From an uncultured Lachnospiraceae bacterium (lineage in GTDB: Bacteria > Bacillota > Clostridia > Lachnospirales > Lachnospiraceae), in assembly GCA_947593975.1 (NCBI GenBank), contig CANQDW010000004.1, positions 1 through 64,000 of the forward strand: a stretch of DNA of 64,000 nt, in the 5' to 3' direction. Below are positions 10,332-19,273 of this stretch, piece after piece. A program made the translations under genes and the position numbers. How positions within the stretch are numbered: the stretch's first letter is position 1; each line of letters starts with the position of its first letter. The notes under the pieces are model-generated. The model saw only the letters and a list, made by a program, of their open reading frames with translations, was not told the origin of the DNA and searched no databases.

Positions 10332-10346
10332 GGAGGAACTTACGGC

Positions 10347-10949
10347 ATGAAAAAAATATGTATCGTAATTACGGGCATCCTCATCATTTCGGCTTCATGG
10401 GGCATACGCTTTTATTTAGTCAATAAAGATGTGGATGCTCCTGTTATACAGGTGTACGAAAAAGGCGAGGAAGTTCCGATAGGAAAAGATTTCTTTGACT
10501 ATGCGAGTGAGGGGATGGACGGTTATACGATTACCGTTTTGGATGCAGAGCTGCTTCCCGCGGCGGATTTCCTGCAAAAATATGATGCCGCGGATCAGGC
10601 GGAAAACCTCGGATTGTTCACGGACTATATTTATACAGTACACATTCTGGCGGCCAACCGGCATAACCCGTACACGGGCGAAAAAGGCGTTGCCCTGCAG
10701 CAGTATGTTCTGCAGGGGACGGACTATGTTTTAAGTCTGGAGGATACCTGTTACCGGATAGCCAATCCCGATATGCCGGGGACTTCATTTTCACTCAGGG
10801 AGGGAACAGACATGGAAATAACCCTGACCTTTGACGTTATGTCCGGGACTACCGGTATACGGCATATCATGGATGATCCGCCCGGGCTGCTGATCACGCA
10901 GTATCCTCATAAGAAAGTGATTGAAAATATATACCCTGTTACAGACTAA
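10347..10949 (+). CDS. Membrane-anchored hypothetical (DUF5028-like)
   Basis: N-terminal TM then ectodomain; last gene of the cassette. Confidence 0.5.
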   Translation: MKKICIVITGILIISASWGIRFYLVNKDVDAPVIQVYEKGEEVPIGKDFFDYASEGMDGYTITVLDAELLPAADFLQKYDAADQAENLGLFTDYIYTVHILAANRHNPYTGEKGVALQQYVLQGTDYVLSLEDTCYRIANPDMPGTSFSLREGTDMEITLTFDVMSGTTGIRHIMDDPPGLLITQYPHKKVIENIYPVTD

Positions 10950-11003
10950 GGTGATAATATATAAGTGAAAACTTTGTTTAATCCCATAAGAGAAGGTGAT
11001 TCT

Positions 11004-11966
11004 ATGATCATTAGCGCAAGCAGGCGTACAGATATACCGTCTTATTATTCGGAATGGCTGATAAATAGATTAAAGGAAGGATATGTATATGTAAGGAATC
11101 CGATGAATACGCATCAGGTGAGTAAAATAGATTTATCGCCTAACGTCGTTGATGCAATAGTATTTTGGACTAAAAATCCCGCGCCGATGCTGCCGCGCTT
11201 AGAAGAACTCAAAGATTATACATATTATTTTCAGTTTACGATCAGCGCGTATGGTCCCGATACAGAAAAAAATCTGCCGTCAAAAAGCAGGGTTATTATT
11301 CCGTCGTTTCAACGGTTATCGAAAGAGATTGGGAAAGAAAAAGTTATATGGAGATATGACCCGATTTTCTTTAGCGCAAAATATTCGATGGAGTATCACT
11401 GCAGGAGTTTTGAAGAGTTGGCGTCTCAATTAGGGGATTACACAACAAAATGCACCGTGAGTTTTATTGACATGTATAGAAATACAGAAAGAAACGTAAA
11501 ATCTCTTAATATTATCAGGGAAACGTATGAAATGCAGGCGGAACTGCTGCGGCGATTTGCAAAAACAGCAAAAGAACATGGATTATATATTGATACCTGC
11601 GCCGAAGCAGAAGATTTTCATAACATAGGGGTTGAACATGCGCATTGTATCGATAAAGAACTGATAGAAAGGATTGGCGGATTTAAACTCGATGCGGGTA
11701 AAGACAGCAATCAGAGAAAGGAATGCGGATGTGCGGCAAGCATCGATATAGGTGCTTATAATACTTGTAAAAACGGATGTTTATATTGCTATGCAAACTA
11801 TAGCGCCAATACGGTTAAAAAGAATTTTTGTATGCATGATCCAAAATCCCCGTTATTATTTGGTGAATTGGATGATAACGATATTATAAAAGAAAGAGAA
11901 ATAAGGTCATTTAAGAATGATCAAATGAGTTTGTTTGATTGCAGCTGGTATAGAAAAATGTATTGA
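11004..11966 (+). CDS. DUF1848 family protein
   Basis: MIISASRRTDIPSYYSEWL...VRNPMNTHQVSKIDLSP...FWTKNP, C-terminal CKNGCLYCYANYS cysteines; RBS agaaggtg. Confidence 0.85.
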   Translation: MIISASRRTDIPSYYSEWLINRLKEGYVYVRNPMNTHQVSKIDLSPNVVDAIVFWTKNPAPMLPRLEELKDYTYYFQFTISAYGPDTEKNLPSKSRVIIPSFQRLSKEIGKEKVIWRYDPIFFSAKYSMEYHCRSFEELASQLGDYTTKCTVSFIDMYRNTERNVKSLNIIRETYEMQAELLRRFAKTAKEHGLYIDTCAEAEDFHNIGVEHAHCIDKELIERIGGFKLDAGKDSNQRKECGCAASIDIGAYNTCKNGCLYCYANYSANTVKKNFCMHDPKSPLLFGELDDNDIIKEREIRSFKNDQMSLFDCSWYRKMY

Positions 11967-12020
11967 CGAATGACCGTCGGCATGATAGAATCAAATTACC
12001 TGATGGGTAATTTGATTCTA
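11963..12020 (+). promoter_or_regulatory. Promoter TTGACG-17-TAGAAT with a perfect 15-bp palindrome overlapping the -10
   Basis: tagaatcaaattacc (11986-12000) / ggtaatttgattcta (12006-12020), 5-nt loop, 20 bp before the toxin gene. Confidence 0.7.
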
Positions 12021-12039
12021 TTGCTTTAGGAGGGAGAAC

Positions 12040-12411
12040 TTGGAATTAGTATATACATCTGATAAAGTCGAAAATCAATGTACCGGCGTAAAAGCTGCAA
12101 AGAAACTATTCGGCGGAGATACATTGCTTGCAACTAGCCTTCTTGCAAGAATAAATGCATTGGAAAAGGCTGAGACTATAAGAGATATTATAGTTCAGCC
12201 GGCATTTCATTTTCATAACTTAGGGAATAAGCGAGGAAAAGATTTACAAGGTTTTTTTGCAATTGATGTTAAATCCAGGAGAGAACAATGGCGCATTATT
12301 CTTCGACCTCTTGATGAGAATAAGAAACCTTATGAACCGTGTTACATAGATCAAATATCGTCGTATGTTAGAATAGTAGAGATAAAGGAGGTTAGCAAGC
12401 ATTATGAGTAA
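12040..12411 (+). CDS. HigB/RelE-like toxin
   Basis: KAAKKLFGGDTLLATSLLARINALEKAETI...LQGFFAIDVKSRREQWRIILRP; TTG start with RBS; overlaps the HigA-like gene by 8 bp. Confidence 0.7.
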   Translation: MELVYTSDKVENQCTGVKAAKKLFGGDTLLATSLLARINALEKAETIRDIIVQPAFHFHNLGNKRGKDLQGFFAIDVKSRREQWRIILRPLDENKKPYEPCYIDQISSYVRIVEIKEVSKHYE

Positions 12412-13480
12412 TTATATTGAATATAATGACAAAATTGCTTTTCATCCGGGGTATTATATTAAGGAGATAGTTGAGGAAAGTGGCTTGACGCAGGAGGATT
12501 TTGCTAAACGGCTTGACACTACTCCAAAGAACCTTAGTCTTCTGATTAGGGGCGAACAGAGTCTTTCTATTGATATTGCAATGAAATTGTCAAGGATGAT
12601 TGGGACAAGTGTTTCTTATTGGCTTAATTTGCAGAATGCTTTTGATGCTTTGATAGCAGAGTTTAAATCCGGCGAAGAACTTGTGCAGGAAAGAACAGTT
12701 TTTTCATTTATTGATTATAAGTACTTTCGTGAGAATTTTAATCTGCCGGATTTGCCCAGAAAAATTGATGAACAGATTGTACAGGTTAGAAACTTTTTGA
12801 ATGTGGCTACTCTTACTGTTTTTATGAAAAGAGATATGGCAGTAAGTTTTCGCAGTGTCACGGGTGAACTGTCAGAAGCTAATATTGTAAAGGCCAATAT
12901 TATGGTACAATTAGCAGCCAATATTGCCTTAAAAACAGCTGCGCCGAAGTTTAACAAAGTTCTTTTTGAAGAAGCAGCAAGGTACGCGCTTACATTAACA
13001 AATAGTCATAGTACGTTCTATCCACTCATAAAAGAAGCATTTTATAAGGCGGGTGTTATTTTTGTAATCCTTCCCAATATTTCCGGGTCAAAAATTAACG
13101 GCGCAACGAAAAAAGTGGGAAATAACATTATGCTGATGGTGAATGACAGACGGCTTAATTCGGATACATTCTGGTTCTCATTATTCCATGAGATTGGACA
13201 TATTATGAATGGTGATTATGGTATTTCTTTTGATGCAGAAACTTGCGGACAGGAAGAGATTGCTGATAAATATGCGGAGGATATGCTGATCCCGTCTGAA
13301 CAGTATAAGCAATTCATTGAGGAAAATAGATTTGATGCCAAAGCAATTAAAACATTTGCAAAAAAAATTGACCGGGATCCGGGAATAGTACTGGGACGAT
13401 TACTGAATGATAAAAAAGTTGACTATAATGACTGGACGTTACACGGGCTTAGGCACAAATATAGAGTAAAAACAACTTGA
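12404..13480 (+). CDS. HigA-type antitoxin: HTH fused to ImmA/IrrE (M78) metallopeptidase domain
   Basis: HPGYYIKEIVEESGLTQEDFAKRL HTH; WFSLFHEIGHIMNGDYG HEXXH; YAEDMLIPSEQY. Confidence 0.85.
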   Translation: MSNYIEYNDKIAFHPGYYIKEIVEESGLTQEDFAKRLDTTPKNLSLLIRGEQSLSIDIAMKLSRMIGTSVSYWLNLQNAFDALIAEFKSGEELVQERTVFSFIDYKYFRENFNLPDLPRKIDEQIVQVRNFLNVATLTVFMKRDMAVSFRSVTGELSEANIVKANIMVQLAANIALKTAAPKFNKVLFEEAARYALTLTNSHSTFYPLIKEAFYKAGVIFVILPNISGSKINGATKKVGNNIMLMVNDRRLNSDTFWFSLFHEIGHIMNGDYGISFDAETCGQEEIADKYAEDMLIPSEQYKQFIEENRFDAKAIKTFAKKIDRDPGIVLGRLLNDKKVDYNDWTLHGLRHKYRVKTT

Positions 13481-13565
13481 TTTCATTCACCACGAATTCA
13501 TAAGCAAAAGAATATTATTATACCGGAAAAGAAAACGGTAAAATTCAGTTAAAACGGAGGTAAAT

Positions 13566-14087
13566 ATGGAATTAATTGTATCAATAATTGCTATAGTAAT
13601 ATCACTTATTTCTATTATCGTATCGGTGGTGATATATCGGGGAGAAGTTCAAAGAGAAAAGAAAGAAGCGACTCTTAATGCATATAATGTTTTGCAGGAA
13701 CAGGCGCTTGATAATATTAATCAATATAAAAAAGCTGAGATCAAAGAAATCTGTGATGAATGGAAAAAGATAATAGACTGGCAAAAGAAAATGGAGAAAG
13801 AGGGCAGCAGACTAAACTTTACGGCTAAACAGCAGGAATGGATAGAAAAGTATAATAAACTGTCGGGATATTTGGCGCGGATAGAACATTTTGCGCTTGG
13901 TGTTAATACGGGTATATATGATGCAAAAACTGCAGAGAGAGCGGGAACTTATTATATAATAAATTTGCATAAAAAACTTGAGCCTTTAATTGAAGGAAAA
14001 GGAGGTGCCGAATTCTATGGTGAATTTAAAAAACTTGTTGATAAGATAGCTAAAATTGAAAAGAAAAGACGATCAGGGGGGAGATAA
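13566..14087 (+). CDS. Single-pass membrane protein with cytosolic coiled region (DUF4760-like)
   Basis: N-terminal TM IVSIIAIVISLISIIVSVVIY then charged region; directly before the next gene. Confidence 0.55.
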   Translation: MELIVSIIAIVISLISIIVSVVIYRGEVQREKKEATLNAYNVLQEQALDNINQYKKAEIKEICDEWKKIIDWQKKMEKEGSRLNFTAKQQEWIEKYNKLSGYLARIEHFALGVNTGIYDAKTAERAGTYYIINLHKKLEPLIEGKGGAEFYGEFKKLVDKIAKIEKKRRSGGR

Positions 14088-14089
14088 AG

Positions 14090-15706
14090 ATGCCGAAAAA
14101 TCGGGATATGATAAATAAAGAAGTGCAGGAACTGGTTAAAAAAATACAATCCGGTGATAACGAGGCATTGAACAGCCTGTATGTGCACGTTGAAAAATAT
14201 ATTCATTCCCGCGCATGGAAGTGCTTGAATAAGTATAAGATAGATTCAAAACAGAAAGAGGATACAGAGAAGGACCTGTATCAGGCAGGATGGATGGGTC
14301 TGTTGACCGCTTTAAAGAACTATGATCCGGATAAGGGAACGTTGTTTTTGACATATGCCACACATTTTATTGACAGGGAAATGTCAAAAGTAATGAGATC
14401 AGAAATAAGGAGTTCTTCACATGAAGTTAAGAAAAAGGCGGATTATTCGCCTGGTATTGATATTAAAAAAATAAGACGGCTGTTTTCAGACGGAGAGGGA
14501 CTTTCGGTTGCGGAGGCGCCTGACCGCGGGAAATACAGCGCGGTAAGGTGCGCTCTTCAGATTCTTAGAGTCCTTTTTATTTGTACGGATGAAACACATA
14601 GCCTGTCAAAAAAAGAATTAAACGATCTGCTGCAACTTTACCGCAGCGCAAAATATGACAACGGTACTCCCATAGAAGCGAGAAATACGATCACAAGCAT
14701 TTTGGAGGATATTCTGATGGAGTTTGATCCATTGGAATATACAGGTGACAATGATAAAGATTACAAAATCAGATACGAAGGTTATAAAGAGAACCGTCTG
14801 AAAACCAAACATAGCGGGGAAAAAGGAAAAAAGGCGGAGAAAATAACCGGATTTTCCTATGTACATATATTTGATCCTTCGGAATACGATAGGCTGATAC
14901 AGCTGATATGTTTTTCGGATATGTTTTTAAATGAAGAGAAAAGGCGTCTTGTAAGTAAGCTTGTTTCTACAGCCGGCATGTACTATGAGACGCCGTTTTT
15001 TGACGGCGATGAAATCAGATTCATATCCCAATCGATACACGGCAGGTTCAGTACGAGGGCAATGAAGGATAAAAAGCAGTTTGTGGAAAACATCAATTTG
15101 ATCAAACAGGCAATGAATGATCTGTGTCAGATACGGTTTAAATTTAACTGTTATACGGCGGAACACACAATGAGGCCTGCGACAGAATATCTGCATATTT
15201 TAAGCCCTTATCATTTGGTGGTTTATCATGATAATTACTATTGCATTGGCATGAAAAAAGAGGACAGGCGCATATGGCATTACAGAGTGGATCTGATGTC
15301 GGAAGTGGAGATCCTTATGGATGAAAACAAAAAACCTGTTCCCATAGATCTATGCGCGTTTGAAGGACTTCCCATCTGCAACGCATGCTGGGATCCGGAG
15401 AAGTATATGGCGGAACACCTTTACATGGCGTATGACGAACCAAAGGAGATACGCATTAAGATAAGGAATACGGGCTATACCATACTGCATGACTGGTTCG
15501 GGGATCATTATGAGAAGACAGATGAAATAATTGAAACCGATGAGAACGGACGCGGGGCGCAGTATGATATCGTAAAGGTCAGAACTTCGCCGTCAATGAT
15601 TGTACATTGGGCCATGCAGTATGCCGGAGCGGTTGAAATTTTGGACGAGGAAATCAGGGAGAAGATTCGTGATGAAATTGCAAAACTGAAGAAAAAGTAT
15701 GAATAA
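14090..15706 (+). CDS. Sigma-70 region 2-like domain / HTH / WYL-domain fusion regulator
   Basis: DLYQAGWMGLLTALKNYDPDKGTLFLTYATHFIDREMSKVMR (sigma region 2); YSAVRCALQILRVLFICTDETHSLSKKELNDLL (WYL-type HTH); HILSPYHLVVYHDNYYCIGMKKEDRRIWHYRVDLMSEVEI (WYL). Confidence 0.75.
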   Translation: MPKNRDMINKEVQELVKKIQSGDNEALNSLYVHVEKYIHSRAWKCLNKYKIDSKQKEDTEKDLYQAGWMGLLTALKNYDPDKGTLFLTYATHFIDREMSKVMRSEIRSSSHEVKKKADYSPGIDIKKIRRLFSDGEGLSVAEAPDRGKYSAVRCALQILRVLFICTDETHSLSKKELNDLLQLYRSAKYDNGTPIEARNTITSILEDILMEFDPLEYTGDNDKDYKIRYEGYKENRLKTKHSGEKGKKAEKITGFSYVHIFDPSEYDRLIQLICFSDMFLNEEKRRLVSKLVSTAGMYYETPFFDGDEIRFISQSIHGRFSTRAMKDKKQFVENINLIKQAMNDLCQIRFKFNCYTAEHTMRPATEYLHILSPYHLVVYHDNYYCIGMKKEDRRIWHYRVDLMSEVEILMDENKKPVPIDLCAFEGLPICNACWDPEKYMAEHLYMAYDEPKEIRIKIRNTGYTILHDWFGDHYEKTDEIIETDENGRGAQYDIVKVRTSPSMIVHWAMQYAGAVEILDEEIREKIRDEIAKLKKKYE

Positions 15707-15714
15707 AATTATTA

Positions 15715-15732
15715 TGTTCAAAATCTTGAACA
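15715..15732. promoter_or_regulatory. Perfect 7-bp inverted repeat TGTTCAA-aatc-TTGAACA upstream of the HAD-like gene
   Basis: Seen directly; adjacent AT-rich promoter-like sequence. Confidence 0.5.
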
Positions 15733-15784
15733 TTGACATTTACATAATATATATTGAGAATAAAACAGTAAAGGGAGAGATTGA

Positions 15785-16288
15785 ATGAAAAAACACCATA
15801 ATAATTTTGTGGTATTTTTAGATGTTGACGGTGTGTTTAATACCCGGACAACAGTCCAGCGCACGCCTGACGGCTACCAGGGTATAGATGATGCGCGTGT
15901 TAAACTTTTGGCAGATGTAATAAACAAATATGGCGGGGCAGATATTGTTTTATCCTCGGATTGGAAGGAAATGGAACAAACAGATGATGATTATATCTAT
16001 CTTGCCTCAAAGCTTGAAAAGTATGGTTTATCAATATCGGGACATACGGAAGATAAAGCCGGCAAAAACAACAGAGGAGCCGGAATCATAGCATATCTGG
16101 AGGAGCATCCGGAGATAGAGGAATATGTTATTTTGGATGATCATGAATATGATTTTGAAGATTATAAAAAACTTTGGGAAAGATTGCTGCTTACGTCCGG
16201 TTTGGAAAAAGCCCGGTTCGCTGCAAAAGAGCCGGCTGTTGAAGCGATTTTGTTTAGTGACTATATGAGAGAAATTGAGGAACAATGA
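15785..16288 (+). CDS. HAD-like phosphatase (HAD domain of Swiss Army Knife RNA repair type)
   Basis: VVFLDVDGVFNTR motif I; ADIVLSSDWKEM; YVILDDHEYDF. Confidence 0.75.
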   Translation: MKKHHNNFVVFLDVDGVFNTRTTVQRTPDGYQGIDDARVKLLADVINKYGGADIVLSSDWKEMEQTDDDYIYLASKLEKYGLSISGHTEDKAGKNNRGAGIIAYLEEHPEIEEYVILDDHEYDFEDYKKLWERLLLTSGLEKARFAAKEPAVEAILFSDYMREIEEQ

Positions 16289-16347
16289 AAGGGAAAGTTA
16301 TTATAAAAAATATGGGAAAAATCTGAAGCCGGTGAAAGGAGAAGCAA

Positions 16348-17037
16348 ATGAGTTTTGTGATTGCAGGTGATACACATGGTACATTGGATCTTGCTAAGGT
16401 GATGCAGTATTACGAGGGCAGAGATGCAGAGTTCTCTAAGGATGAGGATTATCTGATTATTTTAGGTGATGTCGGTGTTTGCGGTTTTTCTGCTTCGGAT
16501 GAAGCATTGACAAGAACTACACTTAGGAATCTTCCTGTTACAACATTGTTTATTGACGGTAACCATGAAAATTTTGAACACTTAAATTCATATACGGTAG
16601 ATAAATGGAATGGTGGAAAGGTTCATTTTGTTGAATCGGATATTATTCATTTAATGCGCGGGCAGGTGTTTGATATTGATGGAACAACTTTTTTTACCTT
16701 TGGCGGAGCATACAGTATTGACCGCATGTATAGAGCGGAAGGAATATCTTGGTTTCCGGAGGAATTACCAAACTATAAAGAATATGAGGAAGGTTGGAAT
16801 AATTTGGAATCCTGTGGGTTTAAGGTGGACTACATCTTAAGTCATTCCTGTCCGCGAGAGGTTGCTGCTGCTATGGGATATGGTGAAATGTCTGATGACG
16901 AAGTGGAACTTAGACAATACTTTCAGCGAGTGGCAGATAATACAGAATTTACGGCATGGTATTTCGGTCATTTTCATGAGGATATGGAAGTGGAGGATGT
17001 GTTTTTTTGCCTCTATGATGAATTGACAACGATCTAG
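16348..17037 (+). CDS. Metallophosphoesterase
   Basis: IAGDTHGTLD, ILGDVGVCG, FIDGNHENF, LSHSCP, WYFGHFH metallophosphatase motifs. Confidence 0.9.
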   Translation: MSFVIAGDTHGTLDLAKVMQYYEGRDAEFSKDEDYLIILGDVGVCGFSASDEALTRTTLRNLPVTTLFIDGNHENFEHLNSYTVDKWNGGKVHFVESDIIHLMRGQVFDIDGTTFFTFGGAYSIDRMYRAEGISWFPEELPNYKEYEEGWNNLESCGFKVDYILSHSCPREVAAAMGYGEMSDDEVELRQYFQRVADNTEFTAWYFGHFHEDMEVEDVFFCLYDELTTI

Positions 17038-17063
17038 CAACATTGTGAAAGGAGGTTGTGAAA

Positions 17064-18230
17064 ATGTCAGAGACTAAGATTACGTATTATGAGGATGAAT
17101 GGTTTGATGCTTCTATTTTAAATAAAAATGAGTGTACAAATTACATAGAATTAATGAAAAAATTTTTGAAAGACGGCAAGTACTGCCCACAAAGAGGCAC
17201 CGTCACTTCACCACCATATTATGATCCTGATGGCAGTGATAAGCGTAAGATGAGAACATGCTCCTATTATTGGGAACTGACGCAGTTTTTAAACAAACGG
17301 GAAATATGGTTGGAAAGAGGAAGAGTGGGAGAAACAAGGTATAAATATATTGCGCCAAATAATTGCAAAAAGCCTGAAGAAGTGGAGAAAAAAGGTCAGG
17401 AAAAGGGCAGCGATACAAATGAAATAATAATAAAGGGTAAAAACAACGAAGAGAAATTCCGTTTGAAGTCGGATCAGTTCGGATTTTCGGTTGGAGAAAA
17501 AAAGAGAGAAGAAATTTTTGACAAACATCCATATGGATATCTCTGCAAATTAGTTGAAAAAGAGAAAAAAGAAGAGAAAGATAGAGTTTACGGAGTTATT
17601 GCAGAGTGTATTTATCATACACGAACCCTTGGCGGTGGATTTTTGTGGCAGGTTGATGCAGGGACTCAAAACGGCATATATGAATATAATAGTGGCAGGG
17701 GAAAACCCTACATAGAAGACAGGGTTGATTTGACGCTGTTAGAGATTAAGCATCTGTTTGATTGGATAGAGTTGGAGATGCCGGAAGAAAACGCACAAAA
17801 GAAAGAGGCGGTAGATCTTTTTAATAGAATAGGGGATGAAACGAAGAATGGTCTTTATGCTAAAGTAAAAAAATGCAAGGAAAGACCGGGTGTATCAGAG
17901 TACATAAAATGGCTGCTGCATTTTGGCACGTTTGAAAACTATATTAAGTTTTTCTGTTTCGATGAATTTGTAGATAGTAAGTATAAGACATGGATGCCGT
18001 TTGATATTATGGAATCGAAACTGGTATGGAATGATAAAAGTAAAAGCCTGAGTTGGGACAAAGTAGTTTTTTTGGAAGATCCGACGAAATATAAACAGCG
18101 CAAGAAGTATTCTGTCTATCATCCAGATCGGACTGCCGCAGAATTGGAACAAATGATAGAAAATGTTCGTATTATGACCCTTGCCCGCTCTTATCGTATG
18201 CAGAAAGTTATAGATGGCACTTCAGATTGA
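17064..18230 (+). CDS. Hypothetical protein
   Basis: ggagg at 17051 gives ATG 17064; C-terminal motif shared with the next gene. Confidence 0.65.
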   Translation: MSETKITYYEDEWFDASILNKNECTNYIELMKKFLKDGKYCPQRGTVTSPPYYDPDGSDKRKMRTCSYYWELTQFLNKREIWLERGRVGETRYKYIAPNNCKKPEEVEKKGQEKGSDTNEIIIKGKNNEEKFRLKSDQFGFSVGEKKREEIFDKHPYGYLCKLVEKEKKEEKDRVYGVIAECIYHTRTLGGGFLWQVDAGTQNGIYEYNSGRGKPYIEDRVDLTLLEIKHLFDWIELEMPEENAQKKEAVDLFNRIGDETKNGLYAKVKKCKERPGVSEYIKWLLHFGTFENYIKFFCFDEFVDSKYKTWMPFDIMESKLVWNDKSKSLSWDKVVFLEDPTKYKQRKKYSVYHPDRTAAELEQMIENVRIMTLARSYRMQKVIDGTSD

Positions 18231-18268
18231 CATGGCTATTTTTAGAATCTATGAAATGGAGATGTATT

Positions 18269-19255
18269 ATGGAAACGATTACAGAGTATTTACAAAATAA
18301 TCCGGTATATTATGATTTTTCCGATGACTGTACGGAGAGCGCTGCTTACCGGGAAAAGAAAGGATATGAAAAATATTTTATTTACCGTTCTCCCAAGCCT
18401 GACGTAAAAGAAATCTATCCGGCTGCTGCCTCCGCCATAGAAAAGAATTATCAGTTATATGGCAAGGTAGGCGATCCGGATGCAGAAAGCAATCTTCTGC
18501 AAAACATTTATTCGCTTTTATGGCCGGAGATCAAAGAAAAGAAAAACGGATATATGATGTATAAGGACAGGGAATCAGGTGAGGACAGAATCTATTCCGA
18601 TACGATGACGAGCTGCCAGACCGTTTTAAACAGCTATGTGAAAAGCAAGATGCCGGAGGTATTCGAAAAGTATGATGTAAAATACGTGTCCGTCAAAATG
18701 TGCATAGAACTTTATGAAACGGATCCTGCATTTAAAAAGCTGCTTGAAGAAAGTAAAGATTTAAAGAATTTTATCAAGGTGTACCATACGCTTGGGAATT
18801 ACATTCCGGTTCCTTATGGGTTTAATGGCGCCAGAAGCGGTTATTTCGGTTCGCATGACAGCTGGGACTTAACTTTGATGAAAATAAAAGAATACTATGA
18901 CGCCGTAAAGGAAAATCCGAGTAATTCCGGAGAACTATTCGTATGTCCTTCGGAAATAAGAATAATGGAATTGCTGCATTGTGACAAAGAAATGCTCAGC
19001 TGTTATCAATGGCTAAATAGTTTTGCGGGATGGGAAGATTTTATTGAGAAAAATTTCCTTCAGGACTTTGTCGGAGAGGATTATCAGCCGATTCCGTTTT
19101 GTAAGGACCACTCCTGGAAACGCCCGCAGATATTGGATAATTTCGATGAATTTTTCAGGAACGCAGGGCAGATGATTGAGAAGCGAAGCGGAAGGATGAT
19201 CGAAGAGATCAAAGAGATAGAAAAAAGAAAGAGGCAGTCTATACGGATAAGTTGA
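18269..19255 (+). CDS. Hypothetical protein, C-terminus paralogous to 17064-18230
   Basis: RBS ggagatg before ATG 18269; WLNSFAGWEDFIEKNFLQDFVGEDYQPIPF motif. Confidence 0.65.
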   Translation: METITEYLQNNPVYYDFSDDCTESAAYREKKGYEKYFIYRSPKPDVKEIYPAAASAIEKNYQLYGKVGDPDAESNLLQNIYSLLWPEIKEKKNGYMMYKDRESGEDRIYSDTMTSCQTVLNSYVKSKMPEVFEKYDVKYVSVKMCIELYETDPAFKKLLEESKDLKNFIKVYHTLGNYIPVPYGFNGARSGYFGSHDSWDLTLMKIKEYYDAVKENPSNSGELFVCPSEIRIMELLHCDKEMLSCYQWLNSFAGWEDFIEKNFLQDFVGEDYQPIPFCKDHSWKRPQILDNFDEFFRNAGQMIEKRSGRMIEEIKEIEKRKRQSIRIS

Positions 19256-19273
19256 AAGAAGGGGGGATCTGTC

